64,000 nt of DNA from Pelagibacterium xiamenense (GCF_021166475.1 NZ_JAJOYS010000002.1:186001-250000); one strand, 5' to 3'; shown: positions 44,015 to 53,886, counted from the stretch's first letter. Program-made: numbers and translations. The notes: generated by a model from the letters alone, not told the origin.

Positions 44015-44839
44015 CTATTCGCGCGTCGACAGGAGGCGGTTGAAAACAGTCTGCCGCTTTCGCCGCCGCGACGGGACTGGCTGCGTTTTCGCAGCTGTCC
44101 AACGTATTAATTCGAAACTCCCCTCAAAAGTTTCAATGACAGCGGTGCAACTTTCGACCCAATCGCCGCAATTTATGTAGTGCACACCGTAGGTTTCGTG
44201 CATCGTGGCGTTGTGGATGTGCCCGCAGATGACCCCGTCCACCCCCGCCACTTTCGCATCATGCGACAGTGCTTCCTCGAACCGTCCGATAAAACTCGCC
44301 GCGTTCTTGACGTTGCGCTTGGCCCACGCGGAGAGCGACCAGTACGGCATTCCGAGCCGCCGGCGCACCCAGTTCAGCACCACATTGGCGCGCAGCATGG
44401 TGTTGTAGGCCCAGTCCCCGATATGGGCGAGCCACTTCGCGTGCCGCACCACCATGTCGAACTGGTCACCATGGATGACCAGGTAGGTACGCCCGTCCGC
44501 CGCGATATGGATCTCGCGGTCGCGCAGTTCGACATCGCCGTAATTGGTGTTGAAATGATCGCGCAGGAATTCGTCGTGATTGCCCGGCAGATAAACCACG
44601 CGGCACCCCTGTCGCGCGCGCTCCAGGATCGACTGAACCAGAAGGTTGTATTGCGGCGGCCAGTGCCAGCTCTTTTTCAGCCGCCACCCGTCGATAATGT
44701 CGCCAACAAGGTAAATCGTGTCCGCTTCAATCGTCGCGAGAAATTCGATAAGCGCGTCCGCCCGGATACTGCGCATTCCCAGATGCACGTCCGAGATAAA
44801 CAGCGCGCGTACGCGCCTGACATCGGTGGTGGTCCGCAT
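44015..44839 (-). CDS. PlcP/LpxH-like metallophosphoesterase 1
   Basis: This 274-residue calcineurin-type phosphoesterase has its metal motifs in order: S-D-V-H-L-G (~16), G-D-I-I-D-G-W (~48), G-N-H-D-E-F (~85), H-G-D-Q-F-D (~128) and G-H-I-H-N-A (~205). The Y-W-S-L-S-A-W-A-K segment near 165 and W-x-x-H-I-G-D-W-A-Y near 140 are typical of the UDP-diacylglucosamine pyrophosphatase-like group that includes the phosphate-starvation phospholipase C PlcP. The start at 44839 gives a 9-residue lead before V-R-A-L-F, as in its paralog at 46221. A downstream glycosyltransferase (24 bp) is co-transcribed. It could instead be an LpxH-type lipid A enzyme, but the duplicated gene and glycosyltransferase partner favour lipid remodelling. 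Confidence 0.82.
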   Translation of the reverse strand: MRTTTDVRRVRALFISDVHLGMRSIRADALIEFLATIEADTIYLVGDIIDGWRLKKSWHWPPQYNLLVQSILERARQGCRVVYLPGNHDEFLRDHFNTNYGDVELRDREIHIAADGRTYLVIHGDQFDMVVRHAKWLAHIGDWAYNTMLRANVVLNWVRRRLGMPYWSLSAWAKRNVKNAASFIGRFEEALSHDAKVAGVDGVICGHIHNATMHETYGVHYINCGDWVESCTAVIETFEGSFELIRWTAAKTQPVPSRRRKRQTVFNRLLSTRE

Positions 44840-44948
44840 CGCCCAAATCCAGCGTTGATCATCCAATGCGATTTGAGCTGATGCCTGATTTGCACAACTG
44901 TTTCGTGACACCCCGCGAAATAAGGCGGCGTGCCACAACCGTTCGCGG

Positions 44949-46139
44949 TTAGCGCTTCGTCTCCTTGATAACGAGCGAAATGCCGACAAGGACCGCCCCC
45001 AGCGCCGCGGCGGCTGCCGCCGCCAGGAACGCACGCAAGCCAAATGCGGCAACCAGCGGTCCGAAACTCACAAGCGCGACCACATTGGCCGCCTGGCGAA
45101 GGACGACGTAGAAGCTCTGCGCCTGCGCGGCGATCTCCTCGCGCGTCCAGTTGGCGATGAAGTTGACGATACCCAGATAGGAAACGGCAAAGGTCACCAT
45201 GTGCAGCGTCTGGAGGATCGCGATCTGCCAGGCCTCCGTGGCGAACGCGACACCCGTCCAGCGCACCACCCCGGCAAGGCATGCGATGAGCAACAGGTGC
45301 CGCGCGGAGAACCGCCGCGCGATCCGTGCGAAAAAAAACATCGTCAGCAGTTCGCACGCAGGCCCGATCGCCCAGATCACGCCGATCGAAGCCTCCGGCA
45401 CGCCGATACGGACCCACATCAGCGCCCCGAAAGCCATAAGCACGAAATGGCTCGCCTGCAGGATCGCCGTGCCGATCATGGTGAGCATGAACCAAGGCTT
45501 GAGCACTTGCCGCATCGTCGCCGCCGCATCGGTGTTGACGGTCTGTGCCACCGTGGCTTCCTCGCCCGCGGGCGCCCGGAAGAACGGCAGTTGCAGTGAG
45601 ACCACGCCGCGCAAAAGGCTTACGATGACGACCAGCGGAACGAAAACGACGATCCCCAGCCAGCCATAGACAAAGCCGGCGATGGCCGTAAGCGCTATAA
45701 ACCCGATGCTGCCCCAGATCCGCACGCGGGCGAAATCGCTGCCGCGCCGCCGTGTCATCCGCGTCGCCGCCGCATCGATGACCGGCTCGAGCGACAGGAA
45801 CGGCACCATGCACAACGTCCAGACGATAAGGCTGCCCCAGAAGTCGGTAACGAAGAACAGCCCGAAGGGCACGACCGCCGCAGCAACCGAAAGCACGATG
45901 ATGACGCTGCGCCAGTCATTGGCCTTGTCGGCGATCCGCCCGACCACGAGATTCAGCACGATCATCAAAAAGATGGGCGCGGCGTTGATGACGCCGATTT
46001 CCGCTTCGGAAATCCCGCGCGAATCCAGCCAGATCGGCAAAAGCAGCGTGGCCGTTGCCGGGGTCATGAACATCGAGAAGTAGAAAAGCGCAGTCCGCAT
46101 CTCGGGAGATGCGAAACGCGCCGGCATGGCAAATGTCAT
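44949..46139 (-). CDS. MFS transporter, MFS_1-like (PPP/HcaT type)
   Basis: This 396-residue inner-membrane transporter has 12 predicted segments. The N-terminal P-I-W-L-D-S-R-G-I-S-E-A-E-I-G and the A-x-R-M-T-R-R-R-G-S-D-F-A-R-V-R-I-W-G-S-I-G-like loop (split near residue 127) mark the nucleoside/3-phenylpropionate-like MFS_1 subgroup. The loop motif W-G-S-I-G-F is diagnostic. The substrate is unknown. It lies between the two PlcP-like genes on the same strand, 109 bp before one and 81 bp after the other. A role linked to lipid or phosphate metabolism is only a positional guess. Confidence 0.8.
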   Translation of the reverse strand: MTFAMPARFASPEMRTALFYFSMFMTPATATLLLPIWLDSRGISEAEIGVINAAPIFLMIVLNLVVGRIADKANDWRSVIIVLSVAAAVVPFGLFFVTDFWGSLIVWTLCMVPFLSLEPVIDAAATRMTRRRGSDFARVRIWGSIGFIALTAIAGFVYGWLGIVVFVPLVVIVSLLRGVVSLQLPFFRAPAGEEATVAQTVNTDAAATMRQVLKPWFMLTMIGTAILQASHFVLMAFGALMWVRIGVPEASIGVIWAIGPACELLTMFFFARIARRFSARHLLLIACLAGVVRWTGVAFATEAWQIAILQTLHMVTFAVSYLGIVNFIANWTREEIAAQAQSFYVVLRQAANVVALVSFGPLVAAFGLRAFLAAAAAAALGAVLVGISLVIKETKR

Positions 46140-46220
46140 CGCGGCGGATCCGGTTGAGGCGAACGTCCGGGTTCCCCGCGATCATTGCGGCGCACTCGTG
46201 CGGCTGGCAAGCCTGAAATG

Positions 46221-47039
46221 TTAGTTTTCCGGGTTTTGTGCCGCGTCCCGGCGGCGTCCGAAGCGGCGGCGCTTTTTGGGTGGCGCGGAAATCTCGCCCC
46301 AGCGGATCAGCTCGAATTCACCCTCATGGGTCTCCACGATGGCCGTGCAGCTTTCCACCCAGTCGCCCGAATTGAGATAGTGGATACCGAACTTGTGGTG
46401 CATCGCAGCATTGTGGATGTGGCCGCAGATAACCCCGTCCACCTCGCTGTTACGCGCTTCGAGCGAGAGCGCCTCCTCGAACCGGCCCATGATGCTCACA
46501 GCATTCTTGACCTTCTGCTTGGCCCACGCCGAAAGCGACCAATAGGCAAGCCCCAGCCGCCGCCGCACCCAATTGACAAGGACGTTGACCCTCAGCGCAA
46601 GATTGTAGGCCCAGTCGCCTATATGGGCGAGCCATTTGGCGTTGGCGACGACGACGTCGAACTGATCGCCGTGAATAACGAGATAGCGCCGGCCGGCCGC
46701 CGTCTCGTGAATGGCCCGGTCGACGATCTCGACGCCGCCGAAATACGTGCCGAGATAGTCGCGCAGGAACTCGTCGTGATTGCCTGCCAGATACACCATC
46801 CGCGTCCCGCGCGCGGCCTTGTCCAAAAGCAGGGAGGCGAGTTCGTCGTAGAGCGGCGGCCAATGCCACTCTTTCTGCAGCCGCCAGCCGTCGATCAGAT
46901 CGCCTACGATGTAAATGGTGTCGGCTTCGTAAAGCGGCAGGAACTGGACAAGCTCGGCGACGCGGATGTTCTTCATGCCCAGATGCACGTCGGAAATAAA
47001 GAGCGCCCGCACGTGCCGTACGCTTTGGGGTTCTTCCAT
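46221..47039 (-). CDS. PlcP/LpxH-like metallophosphoesterase 2
   Basis: This 272-residue paralog of the enzyme at 44015 shares all five metal-binding motifs and nearly every other conserved stretch (F-I-S-D-V-H-L-G-M, G-D-L-I-D-G-W-R-L, L-A-G-N-H-D-E-F-L-R-D-Y, H-G-D-Q-F-D-V-V-V, I-C-G-H-I-H-N-A). Its tail is basic (K-K-R-R-R-F-G-R-R-R). The start at 47039 is picked because it gives the same N-terminal lead as the paralog; an ATG six codons upstream (47057) is possible. The two copies flank the MFS gene, so the group looks like a local duplication around a transporter. Confidence 0.82.
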   Translation of the reverse strand: MEEPQSVRHVRALFISDVHLGMKNIRVAELVQFLPLYEADTIYIVGDLIDGWRLQKEWHWPPLYDELASLLLDKAARGTRMVYLAGNHDEFLRDYLGTYFGGVEIVDRAIHETAAGRRYLVIHGDQFDVVVANAKWLAHIGDWAYNLALRVNVLVNWVRRRLGLAYWSLSAWAKQKVKNAVSIMGRFEEALSLEARNSEVDGVICGHIHNAAMHHKFGIHYLNSGDWVESCTAIVETHEGEFELIRWGEISAPPKKRRRFGRRRDAAQNPEN

Positions 47040-47145
47040 ACGGGGGACCGCCCTCATGCTCTTGTCGACGTGCCGCGATTCGCCAACGGCCTTATCGGGG
47101 CACTATAGGGGTCACCGCCCGGATAAGAAACCAGCGCCGCCGGGT

Positions 47146-47682
47146 TCACACCAGCCGTTCGGCGATTTTCCGCACAGTGTTCCAATTGCGCGACGTGCCC
47201 ACCCCGATCCGCGCGTTGGTCATGACTGACGCCAGTGCAGACGTGCTGATCCCATCCGGAATATGCACCCAGATATCGCCGTCGACGAACCGCAGGCTTT
47301 CCCCGGGCCGCACCCGGGCTTCGAGCAGCGCCCGGGCATCTTTCGAAACCGGCGCGCGCATCACGCGCACGGCGACCTGCGCCGGGCTGGCCGCCGAAGC
47401 CTCCGGCAGCGGGTTGCCTTCGGCGAGCCGCTGCCAGTCAGCGTCCGAGCGGACAATGAAGGCGACGGCCTTGCCGAACCGCCCGGCAAACGCGGTCTCG
47501 AGCCGTGCTTCGATCGCTCGCGGATCAGCCTCGGCGCTCTCGAAAATCACGTTGCCCGTCGCCAGCAGCGTCTCGGCACTGGAATATCCGAGCTCGGCGA
47601 ACATCTCGCGCAACGGCGCCATAGTGAGGCGTTTGCCCTCGCCCAGAACGATCGAATAAAGGAGCGCGACGTACCGGGTCAC
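47146..47682 (-). CDS. DUF1697 domain protein
   Basis: This 178-residue protein is a single DUF1697 domain: an N-terminal Y-V-A-L-L strand, M-A-P-L-R-E-M-F-A-E-L-G-Y near residue 21, T-G-N-V-I-F near 42, and the closing R-N-W-N-T-V-R-K motif near 163. The family is widespread and functionally uncharacterised. The start is GTG at 47682, overlapping the stop of the upstream nagZ-like gene (GTGA), so the two are translationally coupled. Confidence 0.85.
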   Translation of the reverse strand: MTRYVALLYSIVLGEGKRLTMAPLREMFAELGYSSAETLLATGNVIFESAEADPRAIEARLETAFAGRFGKAVAFIVRSDADWQRLAEGNPLPEASAASPAQVAVRVMRAPVSKDARALLEARVRPGESLRFVDGDIWVHIPDGISTSALASVMTNARIGVGTSRNWNTVRKIAERLV

Positions 47683-48779
47683 CGCCCCGCTCCGAGGCCC
47701 TGGCGCAAGGCGACGATCCGCCTGTAACTTTCAGCGACGCGGCCGGCGAATTCCGCGTTCTCCCGCGCCTCGTTCACGATGATCGCATGGATTTGCGCCC
47801 CCAGGTCGGGCGTGTAGTCGGCGGTGTTGGAAAAAAGCAGGATGTCGTTGCCCGCCATGACGGCCCGAACAACCGTTTCGCGCAAATCGAACCGTGCGGT
47901 GATCGCGCCCATCTGCAGATCGTCGCTGATCACAACGCCGTCAAACCCCAGATCGCCGCGCAAGACGCCGTCGATCCAGGCGGGCGACAGGCTGGCGGGA
48001 AGCTGCTCGCCCGGATCGCGGGCATAGTTCGCGTTAAAAAGGTGCGCGACCATGACCATGTCCGCAAGGTCGTCGTCGATCAGACGCGCGAAGGGCTCGA
48101 GCTCGATCTCCCGCCAGTCTGCGGTGACATCCACAAACCCCTCATGCGTGTCCCCCGTGCTCGAGCCGTGACCGGGGAAGTGCTTGAGCGCCGTCGCAAG
48201 CCCCGCCGCGCGATGACCCTCGACGAACGCCGCGCCGAACCGCGCGACCTCGAACGGATCGGCGCCGAAAGCCCGCTCGTACCGCGCGATGATCGGATTG
48301 GCCGGGTTGAGGTTGAGATCGACGACGGGGCCGAAATTGACCGAAAACCCGAGCTCCGCGAGCCGCTCGGCAAGATCGGTATAAACGGCCTGCGCCTGCG
48401 CGACGCTCCCCTGCCCAAGCGCGGCCGCCGAGGGGATTTGCGTGAACCCCACCGCCCGCGTCAGCCGCCGGATCTGCCCGCCTTCCTGGTCTAGCGCGAT
48501 AAGCGGCGTCAGCCACGGGCTTGCGGCTGCGAGCGCCTGGTTCATGGCGCGCACGTCGGCAAGGCTTTCGACATTGGTGCGCAAATACATGACCCCGCCG
48601 ATCTGCCGCGCCGCCAGTTGCGCGCGAACGGCACGGAACCCCGCGTCCTCGGTGGATGTCCCCTGAAAGCCCACCATCACCATTTGCCCGGCCATATCCG
48701 AAAGCGTCTGAGCTGGTGCGCCCGTCGCCGCGGCGACCGGGAAGATCAGGGCGAAAAGCGATAAAAAGAACTGCCGCAT
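47679..48779 (-). CDS. Exported GH3 beta-N-acetylhexosaminidase (NagZ-like)
   Basis: This 366-residue glycoside hydrolase family 3 enzyme releases terminal N-acetylglucosamine from muropeptides. It carries the NagZ motifs: D-Q-E-G-G-Q-I-R-R-L near residue 95, the K-H-F-P-G-H-G loop with its catalytic His near 195, and the nucleophile Asp in V-I-S-D-D-L-Q-M-G-A near 270. Unlike classical cytoplasmic NagZ, it begins with a signal peptide (M-R-Q-F-F-L-S-L..., cleavage near G-A-P-A). The start at 48779 follows AGGAGA; an upstream ATG (48857) would bury the signal. It is coupled to DUF1697 downstream. A periplasmic role in cell-wall turnover or chitooligosaccharide use is inferred. Confidence 0.87.
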   Translation of the reverse strand: MRQFFLSLFALIFPVAAATGAPAQTLSDMAGQMVMVGFQGTSTEDAGFRAVRAQLAARQIGGVMYLRTNVESLADVRAMNQALAAASPWLTPLIALDQEGGQIRRLTRAVGFTQIPSAAALGQGSVAQAQAVYTDLAERLAELGFSVNFGPVVDLNLNPANPIIARYERAFGADPFEVARFGAAFVEGHRAAGLATALKHFPGHGSSTGDTHEGFVDVTADWREIELEPFARLIDDDLADMVMVAHLFNANYARDPGEQLPASLSPAWIDGVLRGDLGFDGVVISDDLQMGAITARFDLRETVVRAVMAGNDILLFSNTADYTPDLGAQIHAIIVNEARENAEFAGRVAESYRRIVALRQGLGAGR

Positions 48780-48912
48780 ACTGTCTCCTGCTACAGGCGG
48801 GCCTGGGCGCTTCACCACGAAGGTGCCAAAGCACGGCCCCCGCAAGAACCGGAGCATCTATGATTCCCGCAACCGGTGCCGCATCTTATCTGGAATGGAT
48901 TTGCGGCGGCAA

Positions 48913-51672
48913 TCAGCCGAACGTCGTCGTGCCGAGCCTGTCGTCCACCGGCTCGGCGATCGCCGCAAGCGTATCGGCCGCCGGTGCGGGGCGCCCGAAG
49001 AAATAGCCCTGCCCCGTACGGCACCCCGCAAGGCGCAGCAGCCAGGCCTGATCGACGCTTTCGATGCCCTCGGCCACGACCTCTTTGCCCAGCGAGTCCG
49101 ACAGCATGAGCACCGCGCGAACGATTGCTGTGGCTTCGGGATCGTCGGGAAGTCCGCGAACGAAGCTTTGGTCGATTTTAAGGGTATCGACCGGCAGCCG
49201 CCCCAGATAGCTCAGCGACGAATAGCCGGTGCCGAAATCGTCGAGCGCGATCTTTACCCCGTCCCCGCGCAGCGTGTTGAGCTTGTCGATGACGTGTCCG
49301 GTTTCGGTCACCAGAAGCCCTTCGGTGATCTCGATATCGAGACGTTCGGGCGCCAGTCCGGAGCTTGTCAACGCGTCGCGGACGTCGGCAACGATATCGC
49401 CGTACTCGAACTGCATCGGTGAGACGTTGACCGAGAGCCGCACGGGGTGCGCCCAGCCCGCGACCTCCGCACATGCGGTCTTGAGCACCCAGCGGCCCAG
49501 GTCGATGATCAACCCCGTCTCCTCGGCGGCCGGAATGAACTCGCCGGGCGAAACGTTGCCAAGCTGCGGATGCGTCCAGCGCACCAGCGCCTCGACCCCT
49601 ACGACCGCGCTGGTATCGAGGTCGACCTGGGTCTGGTAGTGGACCGAGAACTCGCCCCGCGCGAGCGCGGCACGAAGCGCGACTTCCATGTCCTGCTTAT
49701 GGCGGATGCGCTCGGTCATTTCGCGCGCGAAGGGCACGACGGCATCGCCATGACGGTCGGCTGCCGCCGAGAGCGCCATGCTCGCATGCCGGATGATGGT
49801 ATCCGGGTCAAAGCCCGACAGCTCCGAATCCGTCATGCCGACACTCGCTCCGACGATGGCGTGGTGCCCGGCCATCGCATAGGGCCTTGAAACCTGCGCG
49901 ATGATCTCTTCGGCGAAGTCTTGCGCGCCTTCGGGCAAAAGACCCTCGCGCAGCACCGCGAAATTATTGCCCTCGAGCCGCGCCACTGTCGCGGCTCCCG
50001 CCAGTTGCAGCCGCGCGACGACCTGCTGAAGCAGGCGATTGCCATAGCCGTACCCCAGCGTATCGTTGACGATCTTGAGCCGGTCGATCCCGATGAGGAA
50101 CACCGTGACACCGCGCTTGCGGTAGTCCGGCGTGGAGAGCATGTCCGTCAGCGTTTCCACGAAGGCGATACGCGAAAGCGCGCCCGTCTGCGGATCGTGC
50201 CGCGCCAGATAGTTGAGCCGCTCTTCGGAATGCCGGCGCTCGGTGACGTCGCGGAAGGTCAGGCACGCGACACGCCCGGAGCCGGCGCCGTTGACCTCGT
50301 CCGAAACCGCCTCGGACGTTGTCACCACATACTCGATGATGCGCTCGTCGCCGGCGCGCGGCGTAATCCTGATTTCGGCGGCCTCTTCGACCGTCTTGCT
50401 GCGGTTGAGCGCGTCGCTGAGCGCGGCGACGAAGGCGTTGGGCAAGGTGGCTTCGATCGGCTTGCCGATCAGTTCGCTTTCCATCATCTCGCACGCGAAC
50501 CGGCTGGCAGCGCGGATGCGGTGACGGTGATCGACCACGACCACGCCGTCGAAATTGTCCGCCACGACGCGCGCAAGAATGCCGCGCATGGAATCGCGCT
50601 CCTGCGCGGCGCTCATAGTCGAGAGCCCGCGCGCCTCGAGTTCGCGAACGAGCGCGATCACGAGCATGCCCGCAAGGGCCACATGCACGGCAGCGGTATC
50701 GAGGACGATGCCCGAATGAATCTGTAGCGCCAGGGCGAGCAGTTCGAGCACCACCGCACAGCCCACGCACCCGAGGACGAGGGGCACCAACGGTATCCGC
50801 GCACAACCGAAAAGGAACGCAAGGACGACGGCCACGATAAGCCCGATCTGGGCCCAGATGCCAAGCTCGACGAGCGGCCGCCCCTGCTTGAGCGTTTCCG
50901 CGGCAAGGATCTGCACAAGGCTCCCCGAAACCACACCGAAGCGCGGAACGAGGACCGATTGCTGCAGCGTGGCCCCGCTCAACCCGACAAGAACCTGCTT
51001 GCCGGCCAGTCTGCCGACATCCGCGCGCCCCGTAAGTACGTCCCTGACCTCAATGACCGGGATCGTCGCGGCGTCGATCGAAAAGTCGATAGCGAAGCGC
51101 TCCTGATCCGGCAAGCTGCCCGGATTGAGCGCCGCGGCCAGCGAGGGTACGAACTTGCCATTGATAATCGTGCCGTTCCGATAGTGGCGCACCCGGCCAT
51201 CGGCTTCCGGATAGACGGACGTGGTGACCGGAGGAGCGACGGCCGAGAACCGGTTGAGAGGCAACTGAAAACTCAGGGACTCGTCGCTCTGTCCGGCGAC
51301 CGGCATCGCGTAGGCAACGGTTCTGACCTTACCCGCCCCGCGTGCGAGTGCGTCGGCAAGCAGGTCGTCGCCGGAGAGCCCGGTCGCTCCGCCCAGCCGC
51401 GTCTCCACAACGATATCGGTCGCACCCGCGCCCAGCGCAATGTCGACGACGCTGGCATACATACCCCGTACCGCCGATGCGCTCTGGAGCTGCATGATAT
51501 CGGCTGGATCGACGTCTATGAGGACGATCTCGCCGCTCGCGGGTCTGCTGCCGGCCGCAAACCGCAGGTTCCGAAGCGCTTCGTCGATGAGCTGAAACGT
51601 CCCCAGAGCCGCTCCGCCCACGGCGAAAATGCAAACTGCAATGATCGCGAGCAGATGCCGAGACTGCGTCAC
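48913..51672 (-). CDS. CHASE2-PAS-GGDEF-EAL cyclic-di-GMP protein (degenerate GGDEF)
   Basis: This 919-residue membrane sensor has an N-terminal membrane segment (~8-28), a periplasmic CHASE2 domain (~35-290), and two to three membrane segments (~300-375). A PAS-like domain (~390-505), a GGDEF domain (~510-650) and an EAL domain (~670-905) follow. In the GGDEF active loop the motif is replaced by E-G-N-N-F, so diguanylate cyclase activity is unlikely. The EAL domain keeps E-A-L-V-R-W, N-V-S-P-M-Q, E-I-T-E-G, D-D-F-G-T-G-Y-S-S-L, K-I-D-Q-S-F and A-E-G-I-E, so c-di-GMP phosphodiesterase activity is expected. The start is GTG at 51672 with GGGGGAA upstream; an open frame runs to 51735 without that signal. 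It is monocistronic. Confidence 0.88.
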   Translation of the reverse strand: MTQSRHLLAIIAVCIFAVGGAALGTFQLIDEALRNLRFAAGSRPASGEIVLIDVDPADIMQLQSASAVRGMYASVVDIALGAGATDIVVETRLGGATGLSGDDLLADALARGAGKVRTVAYAMPVAGQSDESLSFQLPLNRFSAVAPPVTTSVYPEADGRVRHYRNGTIINGKFVPSLAAALNPGSLPDQERFAIDFSIDAATIPVIEVRDVLTGRADVGRLAGKQVLVGLSGATLQQSVLVPRFGVVSGSLVQILAAETLKQGRPLVELGIWAQIGLIVAVVLAFLFGCARIPLVPLVLGCVGCAVVLELLALALQIHSGIVLDTAAVHVALAGMLVIALVRELEARGLSTMSAAQERDSMRGILARVVADNFDGVVVVDHRHRIRAASRFACEMMESELIGKPIEATLPNAFVAALSDALNRSKTVEEAAEIRITPRAGDERIIEYVVTTSEAVSDEVNGAGSGRVACLTFRDVTERRHSEERLNYLARHDPQTGALSRIAFVETLTDMLSTPDYRKRGVTVFLIGIDRLKIVNDTLGYGYGNRLLQQVVARLQLAGAATVARLEGNNFAVLREGLLPEGAQDFAEEIIAQVSRPYAMAGHHAIVGASVGMTDSELSGFDPDTIIRHASMALSAAADRHGDAVVPFAREMTERIRHKQDMEVALRAALARGEFSVHYQTQVDLDTSAVVGVEALVRWTHPQLGNVSPGEFIPAAEETGLIIDLGRWVLKTACAEVAGWAHPVRLSVNVSPMQFEYGDIVADVRDALTSSGLAPERLDIEITEGLLVTETGHVIDKLNTLRGDGVKIALDDFGTGYSSLSYLGRLPVDTLKIDQSFVRGLPDDPEATAIVRAVLMLSDSLGKEVVAEGIESVDQAWLLRLAGCRTGQGYFFGRPAPAADTLAAIAEPVDDRLGTTTFG

Positions 51673-51875
51673 CGGTTCCCCCAAACCGTTCGCGCAGTAC
51701 AGCCGGCCCCTCCAGCCCGATACCGCACCACACAATATTCACCGGCCCGGATCTCGCCTCAACGGATCACCGGGCGTTTCCGCAGCGCGCCAGGAATATG
51801 CAGAAAAGCCAATGCTTTGGCACATCCTTGCCGCACAGCGCGGGCACGACTGTTTCACGGCTTGTTTAACGAAAA

Positions 51876-51910
51876 ACAAAAATGGGGGCGCCGGCGACGC
51901 GGCGCACCCA
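51876..51910 (-). terminator. Terminator after acs
   Basis: On the minus strand a 9-bp stem with one mismatch (51901-51909 with 51884-51892) and an 8-base loop are followed by a T-rich tail. It begins 27 bp after the acs stop. Confidence 0.7.
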
Positions 51911-51936
51911 ACTTTGACTAATGGGAGGTTGATAGC

Positions 51937-53886
51937 TCAGCGATTTTTGCGGTTTTCGATCAGGTCGTCCACAACGCTCGGATCGGCCAGCGTCGAGGTG
52001 TCCCCCAGCGATCCGTAATCGTCCTCGGCGACCTTGCGCAGGATACGCCGCATGATCTTGCCCGAGCGTGTCTTGGGTAACCCCGGAGCGAACTGGATAT
52101 GGTCCGGTGACGCGATCGGCCCGATTTCCTTGCGCACCCAGTTCCGCAACTCCCTCGCGAGGTCGTCCGAGCCGTCTTCCCCCGCCATCAGCGTCACATA
52201 GCAGTAAATGCCCTGCCCCTTGATGTCGTGCGGGAACCCGACCACGGCGGCTTCCGAAACCTTGGGATGCGCGACAAGCGCGCTCTCGACTTCCGCCGTC
52301 CCCAGCCGGTGGCCGGAAACGTTGAGCACGTCGTCCACCCGGCCGGTGATCCAGTAATATCCGTCGGCGTCCCGCCGGCAGCCGTCACCCGAAAAGTAAT
52401 AGCCCCTGTACTGCTGGAAATAGGTATCCCTGAACCGTTCATGGTCGCCATAGACCGTGCGCATCTGCCCAGGCCAGCTGTCAGCGATGGCAAGGACGCC
52501 CGCCGCCTCGGTCTCGCTGATCTCCCTGCCGCTTTCAGGATCGAGCACAACCGGCTTGACCCCGAAGAACGGCTTGCTCGCCGACCCGGGCTTCAGTGGC
52601 GTCGCCCCGGGGAGCGGCGTAATCATGAACCCGCCGGTTTCGGTTTGCCACCACGTATCGACAATGCCGCAACGCCCGCGGCCCACCTGCTCATGATACC
52701 ACCGCCAGGCCTCGGGATTGATCGGCTCGCCGACCGTCCCCAGAAGCCGCAGGCTGGAAAGGTCGGCGCCCTCGACGAACTGGTTGCCCGCGCCCATGAG
52801 CGCGCGGATTGCGGTCGGCGCTGTATAGTAGATGTTGACCTTGTGCTTATCGACAACCTGCCAGTGCCGGGAGGCATCCGGCCAGGTCGGCACGCCCTCG
52901 AACATAAGAGTCGTCGCGCCATTGGCGAGCGGGCCGTAGACGATGTAGCTGTGCCCGGTCACCCATCCGACATCCGCCGTGCACCAATAGACCTCGCCGT
53001 CGCGATAATCGAAGGTGAGCTGGTGGGTCAAAGAGACGTAAACCAGATACCCGCCTGAAGTGTGAAGCACCCCCTTGGGTTTGCCCGTCGAACCCGAGGT
53101 ATAGAGGATAAAAAGCGGGTCCTCAGCATTCATCGGCTCGGGCTCGCAGAACGGTTCGACGCCCGCCGCCGCCTCGTGCCACCAGACGTCGCGCGCGCCC
53201 TCCATGGGAACGGAATTACCCGTATTCTCAACAACGAGCACCTTCTCGACACCCGGACAGTCCTTGAGCGCAGTATCCACATTGGCCTTTAAAGGCACCG
53301 TCTTGCCGCCGCGCCGGCCCTCGTCCGCCGTAATCACCACGGCGCTGTCGCAGTCGTTGATCCGGCCCGCCAGCGCATCGGGCGAAAACCCGCCGAAGAC
53401 CACCGAATGAATCGCCCCGATCCGCGCGCAGGCGAGCATCGCATATGCCGCCTCGGGGATCATAGGCATATAGATCGTCACCCGGTCCCCTTTCTTGACG
53501 CCGAGCGATTTGAACACGTTGGCCATGCGGCACACGCGCTCATGGAGCTGGTTGTATGTGATGTGCTGGACTGCGCCGTTCGGATCGTCCGGTTCGAAAA
53601 TGATCGCCGTCTGCTCGCCACGCGTTGCCAGATGCCGGTCGATGCAATTGGCCGAGACGTTCAGAACCCCGTCCTCGAACCATTTGATCGAGATGTTGTC
53701 GTAATCGAACGAGGTGTTCTTGACCGAGGTAAAAGGTTTGATCCAGTCGAGCCGCTTGCCCTGCTCGCCCCAGAACCCCTCGGGATCCGCGAGCGAGCGG
53801 GCATACATCTGCTCGTACTGCTCGGCCGTGGTGTAGGTCCGCGCGATCGCGTCGGTGGACGGGGCGTAGATGGCCTCCGAACTCAT
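51937..53886 (-). CDS. acs: Acetyl-CoA synthetase
   Basis: This AMP-forming enzyme turns acetate, ATP and CoA into acetyl-CoA. The 649-residue protein has the normal Acs length and motifs: W-F-x-D-G-x-L-N-V-S-x-N-C near residue 65, the AMP-binding [11 protein letters not shown] near 265, W-W-Q-T-E near 415, Y-x-F-S-G-D-G near 500, and the acylated lysine in S-G-K-I-M-R-R near 610. The start at 53886 has an excellent AGGAGGAG site; a longer open frame upstream has no similarity. It is monocistronic with its own terminator. The 200 bp upstream contain no other gene. Confidence 0.97.
   Translation of the reverse strand: MSSEAIYAPSTDAIARTYTTAEQYEQMYARSLADPEGFWGEQGKRLDWIKPFTSVKNTSFDYDNISIKWFEDGVLNVSANCIDRHLATRGEQTAIIFEPDDPNGAVQHITYNQLHERVCRMANVFKSLGVKKGDRVTIYMPMIPEAAYAMLACARIGAIHSVVFGGFSPDALAGRINDCDSAVVITADEGRRGGKTVPLKANVDTALKDCPGVEKVLVVENTGNSVPMEGARDVWWHEAAAGVEPFCEPEPMNAEDPLFILYTSGSTGKPKGVLHTSGGYLVYVSLTHQLTFDYRDGEVYWCTADVGWVTGHSYIVYGPLANGATTLMFEGVPTWPDASRHWQVVDKHKVNIYYTAPTAIRALMGAGNQFVEGADLSSLRLLGTVGEPINPEAWRWYHEQVGRGRCGIVDTWWQTETGGFMITPLPGATPLKPGSASKPFFGVKPVVLDPESGREISETEAAGVLAIADSWPGQMRTVYGDHERFRDTYFQQYRGYYFSGDGCRRDADGYYWITGRVDDVLNVSGHRLGTAEVESALVAHPKVSEAAVVGFPHDIKGQGIYCYVTLMAGEDGSDDLARELRNWVRKEIGPIASPDHIQFAPGLPKTRSGKIMRRILRKVAEDDYGSLGDTSTLADPSVVDDLIENRKNR

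Noticed and set aside
44893-44913. Pho-box-like sequence upstream of the first PlcP-like gene.
   Set aside because: Only 9 of 14 consensus bases match, with the second half-site poor, so it was not listed as a feature.
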